NCBI RefSeq assembly: GCF_000196015.1
Contig: NC_007973.1
Location: 1,302,001 to 1,366,000 of the forward strand
DNA length: 64,000 nucleotides
Source: Cupriavidus metallidurans CH34
GTDB taxonomy: Bacteria > Pseudomonadota > Gammaproteobacteria > Burkholderiales > Burkholderiaceae
Direction of reading: 5' to 3'
A model generated the notes under the pieces. The model was not told where the DNA came from and did no database searches. It saw only the letters and a program-made list of their open reading frames with translations. Below, piece after piece: positions 26,884-35,866 of this stretch. A program made the position numbers and the translations under genes. Position 1 is the first letter of the stretch, and the number at the start of each line of letters is the position of its first letter.

Positions 26884-27780
26884 TCAGGCACCTCCGTTCT
26901 TGCGGGCGAACAGCTTCTTGCGCGTGGCCGGCAGCACCAGTGCCAGCGTCACGAGGGCAGCCGTCACCAGGTTCAGATCCTGTGCCTTGAGGCCGATGAA
27001 TTCACTGTTTAGCGCCAGCGCGATGAAGAAACGATAGAGGATTGCGCCAACCACCACAGCCAGCGTGACGTACACCAGACGTCGTGCCGGAATGATCGTT
27101 TCGCCGATGATCACAGCGGCCAGGCCGATCACGATCGTGCCGATACCCATCGAGATGTCGGAGCCGCCTTGTGTCTGCGCGAACAGTGCGCCTGCCAGTG
27201 CGACGAGCGCATTCGAGAGCGCCATGCCGGCCAGCGTCGCGCGGCCAGTGGGCACGCCCTGGGCGCGGGCCATGCGCGGGTTGGCGCCGGTGGCGCGCAT
27301 CGCCAAGCCAAGCTGCGACGAGAAGAACCAATCCAGGCCAATCTTGGCGATCACGACCACCACGAACAGCACCACAGGGCGCAGCACGTAGTCGGGCATC
27401 CATTCCGGCTGCAGGATCGTGAAGATGGTCGGTTCGGTGATCAGAGGCACGTTCGGGCGGCCCATGACGCGCAGGTTGACCGAGTACAGCGCGATCATCA
27501 TCAGGATACTGGCCAGCAGGTCCATGATCTTGAGTCGCACATTGAGCCAGCCAGTGATGAAACCGGCCAGCGATCCGGCGATGATGGCCGCCACTGTGGC
27601 GGTGAACGGGTCGTGCCCGGCCGAGATCAGCGTGGCAGCCACGGCACCGCCCAACGGGAAGCTGCCGTCGACGGTCAGGTCGGGGAAATTGAGGATGCGG
27701 AAGGAAATCAGCACCCCGAGCGCCACGAGACTGAAGATCAGGCCGATCTCGAGGGCGCCCAGAAGGGAAAAGAGGGACAT
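26884..27780 (-). CDS. ABC transporter permease (TrpY-like, COG4120)
   Basis: A 298-residue inner-membrane protein with about eight to nine helices. It resembles the branched-chain/ribose-type permease fold, with GATGANPRMARAQGV-like motifs (here RATGANPRMARAQGVPTGRA). It pairs with the ATPase downstream, whose start is next to this gene's stop, and with the binding protein 102 bases upstream. Together they form a single-permease importer. Confidence 0.88.
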   Translation of the reverse strand: MSLFSLLGALEIGLIFSLVALGVLISFRILNFPDLTVDGSFPLGGAVAATLISAGHDPFTATVAAIIAGSLAGFITGWLNVRLKIMDLLASILMMIALYSVNLRVMGRPNVPLITEPTIFTILQPEWMPDYVLRPVVLFVVVVIAKIGLDWFFSSQLGLAMRATGANPRMARAQGVPTGRATLAGMALSNALVALAGALFAQTQGGSDISMGIGTIVIGLAAVIIGETIIPARRLVYVTLAVVVGAILYRFFIALALNSEFIGLKAQDLNLVTAALVTLALVLPATRKKLFARKNGGA

Positions 27781-27882
27781 TGGGGAAAATCCTGTTGCTA
27801 GCCCGACCGGTTTGGCCCGGGTAGGGCCCTGGGGGCGCTCAAGGCCGCGCTCGTAGGGTAGGCGGCGCGGCCTCGTTGGGTC

Positions 27883-28854
27883 TTACTTGATGACGGTCTT
27901 GGCTTCCTTGATCAGGTCCGGCGACAGGGTGACGCCTTGCTTCTCGGCGGCGCCCGTGTTCACGAACAGCTCAAGGTTGTCGGAGGTTTGCGAAGCAATC
28001 GCGCCCGGCTTTTCACCCTTCAGGATGCGCAGCACGACCTTGCCGGTCTGATGGCCCAGGTCACCGTAGTTGATACCCAGGGCGGCGATGGCGCCACGCT
28101 TCACGCTGTCGGTGTCCGAAGCCACCAGCGGGATCTTCGATTCGTTGGCCACCTTGACCAGCGATTCATATGCGGACACGACGTTGTTGTCGGTGTTCGT
28201 GTAGATCACGTCCACCTTGCCGATCAGGCTCTTGGCGGCCGGGCCAATGTCTACGGTACGCGGTGCGGCGGCTTCCTTCAGGGTCAGGCCTTCCTTGGCC
28301 AGCAGTTCCTTCAGTTCCTTGACCACCACCACCGAGTTGGCTTCACCCGGGTTGTAGACCATGCCCACGTTCTTGGCCTTGGGCACCACGCGCTTGATCA
28401 GGGCGACCTGCTTGTCCAGCGGCAGCTTGTCCGACACGCCGGTCACATTGGTGCCCGATGCGCCCCAGCTCTTGACCAGCTGAGCAGCCACCGGATCGGT
28501 CACGCCCGAATACACCACGGGGACGGACTTGGTGGCAGCCACCACGGCCTGCGCCGACGGCGTGGCAATGGCCACGATCACGTTCGGCTGGTCACCCACG
28601 AACTTGCGGGCGATCTGGGCGGCCGTGCCGGTGTTGCCCTGGGCGCTCTGGTATTCCCACTTCAGGTTCTTGTCGGCGTCGTAGCCGTTGGCCTTCAGTT
28701 CGTCGCGCACGCCGTCACGAATGGCGTCAAGTGCCGGGTGATCCACGATCGACAGGACCTTCACAGTCTGAGCCTGCACGGCGCCGCCGTAGAGCAGAGC
28801 CAGCGCGACTGCGCTGCCGAGGATGGTTTTGGTGGATGCCTTGAGACGCAGCAT
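27883..28854 (-). CDS. ABC transporter substrate-binding protein (TrpX-like, COG2984)
   Basis: A 323-residue exported binding protein. The signal peptide ends near residue 28 (AVQAQ). The mature part matches the ABC substrate-binding family PF04392, whose studied members (streptococcal TrpX) bind tryptophan or tyrosine. The ligand here is inferred only from family. A strong GGGGGAGAA ribosome site precedes ATG 28854. The first gene of its operon; the 292-base gap upstream should hold the promoter, but I saw no clear hexamers. Confidence 0.88.
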   Translation of the reverse strand: MLRLKASTKTILGSAVALALLYGGAVQAQTVKVLSIVDHPALDAIRDGVRDELKANGYDADKNLKWEYQSAQGNTGTAAQIARKFVGDQPNVIVAIATPSAQAVVAATKSVPVVYSGVTDPVAAQLVKSWGASGTNVTGVSDKLPLDKQVALIKRVVPKAKNVGMVYNPGEANSVVVVKELKELLAKEGLTLKEAAAPRTVDIGPAAKSLIGKVDVIYTNTDNNVVSAYESLVKVANESKIPLVASDTDSVKRGAIAALGINYGDLGHQTGKVVLRILKGEKPGAIASQTSDNLELFVNTGAAEKQGVTLSPDLIKEAKTVIK

Positions 28855-29146
28855 GTATTTGTTCTCCCCCGAGGGTTCGGTGCTTTAGATCAGCCGCAAA
28901 AACGTGACCGCCGTCCTGACAGTAAGCCTGCTGGCACTGGAAACATGTCAGGCAGGGTGACCCGGTCGGTCCGCGTGCGGGCGCGCTGCGCCCGGCGGCA
29001 GGTGCGGGCGCGCGCGCGGTCGCAACGGATACGACGGCGCGAAGGCTCGCAGCATACCATTTTCACCGCCTGGATGGCTCGCTTTTAATGCCGCACCGCG
29101 CCATATCCTGCTGAAAAACACCTCTACTGGGGAGGTGCACCGCAAA

Positions 29147-30205
29147 TTATTGCGCCGGATTGTGGATTTCGGCGTGAATGCGCTCAACGGCCGACAGCAC
29201 CTCGGCCGAAAGTGCGGTATCCAGGGCGTCTACGTTTTCTTTAAGTTGCGCAAGGCCCGTGGCGCCGATGATCGTGCTGGCGATAAACCAGCGCGAATAG
29301 CACCATGCGAGCGCCAATGTGGCGCCCGACATCCCGTGCGCGCGGGCGAGTTCCAGGTACCGCGCGGCGGCCGCCATCGTCTCGGCTCGCATGTAGCGCG
29401 GGCTCCAGTCAGGGGAGAAGCGCGTCAGCCGGCCAACGGCGTCCGGGTTGAATACGGGGTGGTTTGCATCACCGGTCAGGTATTTGCCGGTCAACTGGCC
29501 GAACCCGAGCGGGCTGTACGCCAGCAGGCTGACCTCGGTGCGGAAGCAGGTCTCGTCCAGCCCCTGCTCGAAGCTGCGGTTGACGAGGTTGTACGGGTTC
29601 TGGATCGTGGCGATGCGGGGCAGGCCATGCCGCTCGGCCACATTGACGAACTCCGTCACGCCCCACGGCGTTTCGTTCGACACGCCGACGTAGCGGATCT
29701 TGCCGGCCCGCACCAGATCGCCCATCGCTTCGAGTTGCGCCTCGATTGTCGCGCACTGGCGCTCAGCTTCGGGGTTGAAGCGCTTCTGGCCGAAAATCGG
29801 CGCGTTACGCGCCGGCCAATGAATCTGGTAGAGGTCGATGTAGTCGGTCTGCAGCCGCTTGAGGGAATCCTCGACCGCGGCGCGGATGCTGTCAGGCGTC
29901 AGATCCCCGCCATTGCGTATCCACGGGTTGCGCGCCGGGCCGGCCACCTTGCTGGCGAGCACGACGCGATCGCGCGGCTGCTTCTTCAGCCAGGTGCCGA
30001 TGATGCGCTCGGTGCTGCCGTACGTCTCGGCGCGCGGCTTGACCGGGTACATCTCGGCGGTGTCGATGAAATTGATGCCGCGCGAGAATGCGTAGTCAAG
30101 CTGGCTATGGCCCTCGGCCTCGGTGTTCTGCTCGCCGAAGGTCATCGTGCCGAGGCAGATGCGCGAGACTTCGAGGTCGCTGCGGCCGAGTCGGATCATT
30201 TTCAT
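29147..30205 (-). CDS. aldo-keto reductase, Tas family
   Basis: A 352-residue TIM-barrel NADP(H)-dependent oxidoreductase. Motifs include GTMTFGEQNTEAEGHSQLDY, FIDTAEMYP with the catalytic Asp and Tyr, VVLASKVAG with the catalytic Lys, and YIDLYQIHWP. Length and sequence fit the Tas/YajO-like group. ATG 30205 gives MKMIRLGRSDLEVSRICLGT. It lies 45 bases downstream of pyrD on the same strand. The physiological carbonyl substrate is unknown. Confidence 0.9.
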   Translation of the reverse strand: MKMIRLGRSDLEVSRICLGTMTFGEQNTEAEGHSQLDYAFSRGINFIDTAEMYPVKPRAETYGSTERIIGTWLKKQPRDRVVLASKVAGPARNPWIRNGGDLTPDSIRAAVEDSLKRLQTDYIDLYQIHWPARNAPIFGQKRFNPEAERQCATIEAQLEAMGDLVRAGKIRYVGVSNETPWGVTEFVNVAERHGLPRIATIQNPYNLVNRSFEQGLDETCFRTEVSLLAYSPLGFGQLTGKYLTGDANHPVFNPDAVGRLTRFSPDWSPRYMRAETMAAAARYLELARAHGMSGATLALAWCYSRWFIASTIIGATGLAQLKENVDALDTALSAEVLSAVERIHAEIHNPAQ

Positions 30206-30250
30206 GGTGTTTCCCTGGATCGTGTCGGCCGACAGAATGCCTGAAAAGCG

Positions 30251-31285
30251 CTATCGGCGCAGGGCGCTGGCGCATTCGCGCACCAGCGTCGGCCCGCGAT
30301 AGATCAGGCCGCTGTAGACCTGCACGAGCTGCGCGCCGGCGTCGATCTTGGCGCGCGCATCGGCGCCGCTGAAGATGCCGCCCACGCCGATGATCGGCAG
30401 CGCGTCGCCAATGACTTCACGCAACGCGCGCACCACCCGCGTGGAGGCTTCGAACACCGGCCGGCCGGACAGGCCGCCAGCTTCCTCGGCATGAGGCAGG
30501 CCCTTCACGGCGTCGCGCGAGATCGTCGTGTTTGTGGCGATCACGCCGTCAATCTTGTGGCGCACCAGCGCATCGCCGATGTTGCGAACCTGGTCATCGT
30601 CGAGATCGGGAGCGATCTTGAGCGCCACGGGCACGTAGCGCTTGTGCTGGTCGGCCAGGCGCTGCTGGGCAGCCTTGAGTGTGGACAGCAGGCTATCGAG
30701 TTCGCTGGCACCCTGGAGCTGGCGCAGGTTCTTCGTGTTAGGCGATGAGATATTCACCGTGACATAGCTTGCGTGCGGATAGACGCGCTCAAGACAGTAC
30801 AGGTAATCGTCTGCCGCGCGCTCGATCGGCGTATCGGCGTTCTTGCCAATATTGAGCCCCAGCACACCGCCTTCGGCCTTCCAGCGGGATGCCTGGACAT
30901 TTCGGATGAATGCATCGACGCCCCCGTTGTTGAAGCCCATGCGGTTGATTAGCGCGTCGGCCTGCGGCAGTCGGAACATGCGCGGGCGCGGGTTGCCCGG
31001 CTGCGCCCGAGGTGTGACCGTACCGACTTCGATGAAGCCGAAGCCGAATGCCGCCAGGCCATCGATATAGGCGCCATCCTTATCCAGGCCGGCCGCCAGG
31101 CCGACTGGATTCGGAAAGCGAACGCCCATGACCGTGCGCGGGTCGTCGGCGATGCTGTTGCCGATGCATCCGGCCAGCCCCATGCGCTTGGCGCGCATCA
31201 GGTTATTGAGCGTGAAATGGTGGGCGTCCTCCGCATCCATGGAAAACAGGGCGGGGCGCAGCAGGGGGTAAAGCGCGTTGAGCAC
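30251..31285 (-). CDS. pyrD: dihydroorotate dehydrogenase, class 2 (quinone-dependent)
   Basis: A 344-residue FMN enzyme of pyrimidine synthesis that passes electrons to quinone at the inner membrane. The N-terminal helix ([20 protein letters not shown]) is the class 2 membrane-docking segment. FMN and orotate motifs include [29 protein letters not shown] with the catalytic Ser, and [11 protein letters not shown]. No ATG precedes the conserved start in frame, so GTG 31285 is used. It follows bpt with a gap of about 70 bases on the same strand. Confidence 0.94.
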
Positions 31286-31358
31286 GAGGGTGGGGCGCGG
31301 CCAGGGCCGGCGAGGAGTCGGAACCAAGGCGGCATTGTAGCGCCTCCTGCGCCCGTTT

Positions 31359-32147
31359 TTACTCCAGGGCTGGGTCGGGTGCCGGTTGCCCGGATGCTTC
31401 CGCCGGAGCCTTGAAGGTGTGCCACTGATTGCCAGTGAGTACCTGCAATGGCTGAAAGCGTGCCTTGTAGGCCATCTTGCGGCTGTCGGCGATCCAGTAC
31501 CCGAGGTACAGGTGGGGCAGGCCAAGCTCGCGGGTCTGGTTGATCTGCCACAGGATGTTGTAGGTCCCGTAGCTCGCGCCCACGATCAGGGGGTCGTAGA
31601 ACGTGTAGACAGACGACAGGCCATCGTCGAGCACGTCGATCATGCTGACCATGCGCAGGCGTCCCGCTTCCGGTGACCCCGGTGGTTCACGAAACTCCAC
31701 CAGACGGGAGTTCACACGGCTCTGTAGCAGAAACTGCTCGTACTGGTCGCGGCTGTCCTGGTCCATGCCGCCGCCGGCATGGCGCATCGACTGGTAAAGC
31801 AGATACAGCGCGTAATGCTCCTCGACGTAGGTGAGCGGCGCCACGAGGGCCTGAAGGCCTTGATGGTCTCGCCATGCGCGGCGCTGGCTGCGATCGGGTC
31901 TGAACTGATCGACCAGCACCCGGCATGGCGTGCAGGCGCGGCATTCGTCGCAATAGGGGCGGTAGGTGAAGATGCCGCTGCGCCGGAAGCCAGCCCGCAC
32001 CAGCCGCGAGTAGACGTCGGCATTGATCAGGTGCGCCGGCGTGGCCACCTGAGAGCGTGCCATGCGGCCTTCGAGGTAGCTGCAAGCGTAGGGCGCCGTC
32101 GCATAAAACTGCAGCGCGGAAAGCGGGAGTTCCTTCAGCTTGCTCAT
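31359..32147 (-). CDS. bpt: aspartate/glutamate leucyltransferase (N-degron pathway)
   Basis: A 262-residue aminoacyl-tRNA-protein transferase of the Bpt/ATE1 type, which adds Leu from tRNA to N-terminal Asp or Glu so that ClpS-ClpAP can degrade the protein. The Cys-rich segment [13 protein letters not shown] and the region [20 protein letters not shown] are typical. ATG 32147 gives [20 protein letters not shown], the family N-terminus; the 54-codon upstream extension is not coding-like. It is on the same strand as aat, but an oppositely oriented gene separates them. Confidence 0.93.
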   Translation of the reverse strand: MSKLKELPLSALQFYATAPYACSYLEGRMARSQVATPAHLINADVYSRLVRAGFRRSGIFTYRPYCDECRACTPCRVLVDQFRPDRSQRRAWRDHQGLQALVAPLTYVEEHYALYLLYQSMRHAGGGMDQDSRDQYEQFLLQSRVNSRLVEFREPPGSPEAGRLRMVSMIDVLDDGLSSVYTFYDPLIVGASYGTYNILWQINQTRELGLPHLYLGYWIADSRKMAYKARFQPLQVLTGNQWHTFKAPAEASGQPAPDPALE

Positions 32148-32324
32148 GGCGTCGGAGATGGACGGGGGCTTGTCTGGCAGTCTATCAGAGCGGGCCGGCG
32201 CACGTCTGCAAGGCGATGCCGTGGCCTGCTGGCGAGATGAGGTGCCATTTTGAGATTCCTCGCATGGTGCGGCGGATGGCGGACGCCTAGCATGTGAGTC
32301 ATCTGACACAGCGGAGAATTTGCA

Positions 32325-32789
32325 ATGACAGCCACGGTCATTCAGGCAGAGGCTATCGAGCGCAGCGTCGTAGACGCCAGCACTGACGGGCCGCGTGAAT
32401 CGCGGCCGTCCAAGATCACGGAGATCGCCGCCTTGATCGCGGCGATCGCTGCGGGCGGCGCGACACTTGTCGCGGTGATGAGCTATCAGAATGCGGTCAT
32501 GGAGGAAAAGCTCACGGCTGCGGTGAGTCCGCTTGCCACTTCGATCATTGAGATGGATAAGCGTCTCGCCACATCGATCGGCGAAATGGACAAGCGCCTC
32601 ACCAATTCGATCGGTGAGATGGACAAGCGACTCACCAATTCAATTGACGAGATGGACAGGCGGCTTACCAATTCGATTGGTGAGATGGATAAGCGACTCA
32701 CGGGGCGGCTGGACCAAGTCGATCGACGCCTGCATCAGATGGATCAGCGAATTGATCGGATCCAGGTGGGTAGACGAAATGTCCCATAG
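32325..32789 (+). CDS. small membrane protein with an 11-residue repeat coiled coil
   Basis: A 154-residue protein that I do not recognise. Residues 1-30 are polar, 31-54 form one hydrophobic helix ([20 protein letters not shown]...), and 73-138 are six tandem 11-residue units of the type [11 protein letters not shown]. The 11-residue period is a hendecad, giving a long right-handed coiled coil, so it should be a membrane-anchored rod. The DNA repeat unit is 33 bases and nearly exact in the middle copies, a sign of recent expansion. It sits alone on the plus strand between bpt and aat. The ATG at 32325 has a GGAGA site 12 bases upstream. Resembles DUF1640-like coiled-coil proteins in design only. 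Confidence 0.7.
   Translation: MTATVIQAEAIERSVVDASTDGPRESRPSKITEIAALIAAIAAGGATLVAVMSYQNAVMEEKLTAAVSPLATSIIEMDKRLATSIGEMDKRLTNSIGEMDKRLTNSIDEMDRRLTNSIGEMDKRLTGRLDQVDRRLHQMDQRIDRIQVGRRNVP
32541..32738 (+). repeat. tandem 33-base repeat coding for hendecads
   Basis: Six in-frame 33-base units. The second to fifth are the closest (units reading [44 protein letters not shown]); the first and last are more diverged. Copy number could vary between strains by slippage. Confidence 0.85.
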
Positions 32790-32904
32790 CCGCGCATACG
32801 TGGGGTGGGCTGCAGCGTGCACAATCGCCAGGTTACGCGTCGAGGGAGCGCTGATGCCAGTGTGGGCGCGTGACGCCGACACTTGTCCCCGATGATCCGT
32901 GCAA

Positions 32905-33654
32905 TCAGAGTTCGGTGCTTGCCTGTGATGTCCAGCGCGTCAGTTCAGATTTGTCAAAACGCCAGGGAGAGATATTGGCTTCGGCAGCCGTCTGGCGAAC
33001 GTGTGCAATGAACTGCTCGCGAGGGATTGGTTCGGCGCCGAGCGAGGCGAGGTGATCGGTCTCCTGCTGGCAGTCGATCATGGTTACGCCGTGGCGTTCG
33101 AGGAATCCGCATAGCGCCGCAAGGGCGATCTTCGACGCATCCGTGCGGTGGGCGAACATCGACTCGCCGTAGAACATGCGCCCCAGGGCCACGCCGTAGA
33201 GGCCGCCAACGCGTTCGCCGCGATACCAGGTCTCGACAGAGTGCGCGAGTCCGAGGCGATGCAGGCTGCCGTACGCTGCGACGATGTCGTCCGTGATCCA
33301 AGTGCCGAGCTGGCCATCGCGTGGGGTCATTGCGCAAGCCTGCATCACGGCGACGAAATCGTCATCGACGCGGATTTCCCAGTCGGGGTCCCGCAGGATG
33401 CGACGCAGGGTCTTCCGCAGGGACACCGAAATCTTCAGCCGATGCGGGGCCAGCACCATACGCGGGTCGGTGCTCCACCATAGAACGGGCTGGCCTTCCG
33501 AGTACCAGGGAAAGATGCCTTGTCGATAGGCTAGAAGCAGGCGCTGCGGTGAAAGATCGCGGCTGGCCGCAAGGAGTCCCGGCGCGTCACTTGCTGGTCC
33601 GAGCGCGCGCTCGACCGGTGGAAACGGGTCCTGCGGGTCGAGCCAGGTGATCAT
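32905..33654 (-). CDS. aat: leucyl/phenylalanyl-tRNA-protein transferase
   Basis: A 249-residue enzyme that adds Leu or Phe to N-terminal Lys or Arg, making N-degrons for ClpS-ClpAP. Family segments are [20 protein letters not shown] near the start, [11 protein letters not shown], and [18 protein letters not shown] in the middle. Length is normal. ATG 33654 gives [19 protein letters not shown]. With bpt 760 bases away it completes both bacterial N-degron transferases; the ClpS/ClpA genes are not in the window. Confidence 0.94.
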   Translation of the reverse strand: MITWLDPQDPFPPVERALGPASDAPGLLAASRDLSPQRLLLAYRQGIFPWYSEGQPVLWWSTDPRMVLAPHRLKISVSLRKTLRRILRDPDWEIRVDDDFVAVMQACAMTPRDGQLGTWITDDIVAAYGSLHRLGLAHSVETWYRGERVGGLYGVALGRMFYGESMFAHRTDASKIALAALCGFLERHGVTMIDCQQETDHLASLGAEPIPREQFIAHVRQTAAEANISPWRFDKSELTRWTSQASTEL

Positions 33655-33713
33655 GCTCTGAGGCTGGAGTTGCGGCTGGAATTGCGGGAAACCTGCGGGT
33701 TGGACGTCGCCTG

Positions 33714-34298
33714 TTACGGCGTGACCGTGGCGCGGCTGGTCAGCGGACGCATCGGCTTGTCGATGTCGAGCGTATGCAACCTGAAGCTACTATCGGCGAT
33801 CCGGCCGGCAGCGCGGTCGGCGAAGAAGCAGCGCAGCGTGTGGATGACCGTGGGGAATGCCAGATCGTCCCAAGGCACGTCGGCCTCGTCGACGAGCTTG
33901 ACCTCGAGGCTTTCTTCGCCCGGGGCTACATCCAGATCCAGCAGGCGGGCCAGATAGAAAAGATGCACTTGATGCACGTGCGGCACGTTCAGCATCGAGA
34001 ACAGTTCACCCACTTCCACGCGGGCGCCGGCTTCCTCCAGCGTTTCGCGCGAAGCGGCTTGTGCGGTGGTCTCGCCAATCTCCATAAACCCCGCCGGCAG
34101 CGTCCAGAAGCCATAGCGCGGCTCGATTGCGCGTTTGCAGATCAGGATCTTGTCTTCCCACACCGGGATCGTGCCCACGACATTGCGTGGATTCACATAG
34201 TGGATGGTGCCGCAGCTATCGCACACGCTGCGCGGGCGGTTGTCGCCTTCAGGCACGCGCAGAACTACCGCATGGCCACAGTTCGAGCAGAATTTCAT
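33714..34298 (-). CDS. NUDIX hydrolase with N-terminal zinc ribbon
   Basis: A 194-residue protein. Two CxxC pairs (CSNCGHAV and CDSCGTIHY) make a zinc ribbon, followed by a NUDIX domain with a complete box ([16 protein letters not shown] then TLEEAGA). It resembles NudC-type NADH or RNA-cap pyrophosphatases but is shorter than E. coli NudC (257 residues). ATG 34298 starts at the zinc ribbon MKFCSNCGH; the longer frame overlaps the tRNA terminator and is ignored. Substrate is uncertain. It lies 59 bases upstream of aat on the same strand. Confidence 0.88.
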   Translation of the reverse strand: MKFCSNCGHAVVLRVPEGDNRPRSVCDSCGTIHYVNPRNVVGTIPVWEDKILICKRAIEPRYGFWTLPAGFMEIGETTAQAASRETLEEAGARVEVGELFSMLNVPHVHQVHLFYLARLLDLDVAPGEESLEVKLVDEADVPWDDLAFPTVIHTLRCFFADRAAGRIADSSFRLHTLDIDKPMRPLTSRATVTP

Positions 34299-34410
34299 GA
34301 GGGAAGCACTCGGGAGGAATGGCGGCAAGTGTATCACCGCGCCGGGGCGCTTCTGTATGGCGCCCGCCGTCCGGCGCGTCATGCAAAGCGTGCGCGCCAT
34401 GGCAAACAAA

Positions 34411-34432
34411 AAACCCGCCAATAGGCGGGTTT
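34411..34432 (-). terminator. terminator of the tRNA-fMet gene
   Basis: Read leftward, a 9-base stem (plus-strand 34411-34419 with 34424-34432) and a 4-base loop are followed by a T-run, seen as the A-run at 34408-34413. It lies 18 bases past the tRNA 3' end. Confidence 0.85.
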
Positions 34433-34449
34433 GCTGTGCGACGGTCGGT

Positions 34450-34525
34450 TGGTTGCGGGGGCAGGACTTGAACCTGCGACCTTCGGGTTATGAGCCCGAC
34501 GAGCTGCCAACTGCTCCACCCCGCG
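34450..34525 (-). tRNA. initiator tRNA-fMet (CAT anticodon)
   Basis: A 76-base tRNA with encoded CCA. It begins CGCGGGGTGGAGCAGTTGGC and has anticodon CAT (plus-strand 34490-34492) in the loop CTCATAA. The first base C cannot pair with A72, and three G-C pairs (GGG/CCC) close the anticodon stem; both are hallmarks of the initiator. A good promoter and terminator flank it, so it is transcribed alone. Confidence 0.97.
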
Positions 34526-34540
34526 TCCGTCGAAGCTGTG

Positions 34541-34569
34541 ATTATAGGTGAGTCGTTGACGCAATGCAA
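34541..34569 (-). promoter_or_regulatory. promoter of tRNA-fMet
   Basis: Read leftward, -35 TTGCAT (34564-34569) and a consensus -10 TATAAT (34541-34546) are 17 bases apart, 15 bases before the tRNA 5' end. Confidence 0.8.
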
Positions 34570-34647
34570 CAGAAACATCCGAACAATTGCGGAGACACGC
34601 TGGATGGCCTGCTGACAAGGGTTAGATCGTTGCGCGTGGCAGTCGGT

Positions 34648-35412
34648 TCAGGGCGTGGAAGGACTTTCGCTTGTGCGCTGCCGTAGGGCGTCCCACCAGG
34701 CGCCTTCGAACTCGAAACTGTCGCGCTGCTGCAGGTCGTCGCGTTGCCACATCACGCGGTCGCGGCGTACGGTCAGCATCCAGGTGGTGGTGGCGAGCGG
34801 CTCGGGCGCGTCAAAGGCGCGGGGGGTGAGGATGGCAGCGCAAGCGCCGTGCACGGGGTCACGCGCCGATGTGTACCGGATCAGGCCGATGGCTGCCTCG
34901 CGCGCGGTGCGCCCGAACGCCTGACATTCATCGTGCTGGTTGGGGTCGGTCCAGCGCGCGCCGTCGTCCACAAACGGCGGCGTATCGAGTGCCACCCCGT
35001 CGGTCTTCACGCTGACCTGGAACAGGGTCTGCGCGCGTGCATCGATGCGCGGCAGCGCCGGGCTGTCCTGCAGGAACCGCCAGCGCCAGAATCCAAGCTC
35101 TGCGCAGGCTGTGCGAATGGCTTCGGCGCCATAGAACACACCGATGTCCTGGGGGCCGCGAAAGCGTGAGCCCTCGGCGGCGGGCGGGTAGCGGAACGGC
35201 GTGTAGATCAGATAGTGCAGATGCCGCGCATCGAGTGGCACGACGGGCTTGCCGGCGTCGAGGACGGCCTCCAGCACGGCCTGCTCCTCGAGTGTATCGA
35301 CCAGCGGCATGGTCGACACCACGTGTTGCGCTTCTACCGCCCGCCAGAGCCTGAGCGCGAACGGCTTGCGCTCAGATGCGACCGCGGGTGGCGTCCAGGT
35401 AGTGAACGACAC
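34648..35412 (-). CDS. RES-domain toxin of a type II toxin-antitoxin module
   Basis: A 254-residue RES-domain protein; the family (ParT/MbcT) acts on NAD+ or ADP-ribosylates targets, stopping growth. The RES core is visible as LWRAVE (Arg24), TPFRYPPAAEGSRFRG (about 71-86), VFYGAE with Tyr94 and Glu97, and IRYTSARDP. It overlaps the antitoxin gene by 41 bases, so the two are translationally coupled with the antitoxin made first. No active-site residue I can judge is missing. The molecular target is not shown by sequence. Confidence 0.85.
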   Translation of the reverse strand: MSFTTWTPPAVASERKPFALRLWRAVEAQHVVSTMPLVDTLEEQAVLEAVLDAGKPVVPLDARHLHYLIYTPFRYPPAAEGSRFRGPQDIGVFYGAEAIRTACAELGFWRWRFLQDSPALPRIDARAQTLFQVSVKTDGVALDTPPFVDDGARWTDPNQHDECQAFGRTAREAAIGLIRYTSARDPVHGACAAILTPRAFDAPEPLATTTWMLTVRRDRVMWQRDDLQQRDSFEFEGAWWDALRQRTSESPSTP

Positions 35413-35761
35413 GTACGATGCCCTCCGTTGTGCGGATCAGTTCGAGCGGCTTGCCGCCGAGTGCGAGATTGTCGTGGGTCAGCCAGAGCCGCGCCTGTTC
35501 CTCGTGGCCAAGGATGGCATCGAGCGAGCGGAACAGGCGCACGAACAGGACGGCGAACTCCCATTCCTTGCGATGGACATCGAGCACGTAGCCGCCCGAG
35601 GCCATGCGCGAAACTGAAGCGGTGCTGATCCCCAGCACGCTGGCCACGATGGCCTGGCTGATGCCGAGAAAGCTAGCCGCGCGCATCACGGCCTTGGTGA
35701 GCGTCACGCCAGGATCGGGGGCACTTCCGGGGTCCGGCGTCGGAATCTGACCAGATTGCAT
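35372..35761 (-). CDS. Xre/MbcA/ParS-type antitoxin
   Basis: A 129-residue partner of the RES toxin. An HTH lies at about residues 20-55 (FLGISQAIVASVLGISTASV), and the C-terminal toxin-binding domain of the DUF2384 type includes FVRLFRSLDAILGHEEQARL and GGKPLELIRTTEGIVRVVHY. It should both neutralise the toxin and repress the operon. A palindrome overlaps the predicted transcription start immediately upstream, fitting autoregulation. Confidence 0.88.
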   Translation of the reverse strand: MQSGQIPTPDPGSAPDPGVTLTKAVMRAASFLGISQAIVASVLGISTASVSRMASGGYVLDVHRKEWEFAVLFVRLFRSLDAILGHEEQARLWLTHDNLALGGKPLELIRTTEGIVRVVHYLDATRGRI

Positions 35762-35774
35762 CGCCTATGCTCCT

Positions 35775-35794
35775 GTTTCTTGAGAAACATTATA
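35775..35794 (-). promoter_or_regulatory. promoter and palindromic operator of the toxin-antitoxin module
   Basis: Read leftward, a consensus -10 TATAAT (35789-35794) abuts the palindrome GTTTCT-CA-AGAAAC (35775-35788), which covers the likely start site 14 bases before the antitoxin ATG. Another GTTTC half-site is at 35803-35807. The -35 is weak. Confidence 0.65.
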
Positions 35795-35866
35795 GGCACC
35801 CAGTTTCAGAAGGGAAGCTGCAAATGGTGTTGATTCCTGTGGCGATTCCGTTTCCCGATCCTGTTC

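Noticed and set aside
32541..32738. Regular 33-base repeats considered as CRISPR
   Set aside because: Units are tandem without spacers and are in frame in a coiled-coil gene.
34204..34551. 115-codon frame across the tRNA, reading GQDLNLRPSGYEPDELP
   Set aside because: This phrase is the well-known false translation of a tRNA antisense strand; tRNA-fMet explains it.
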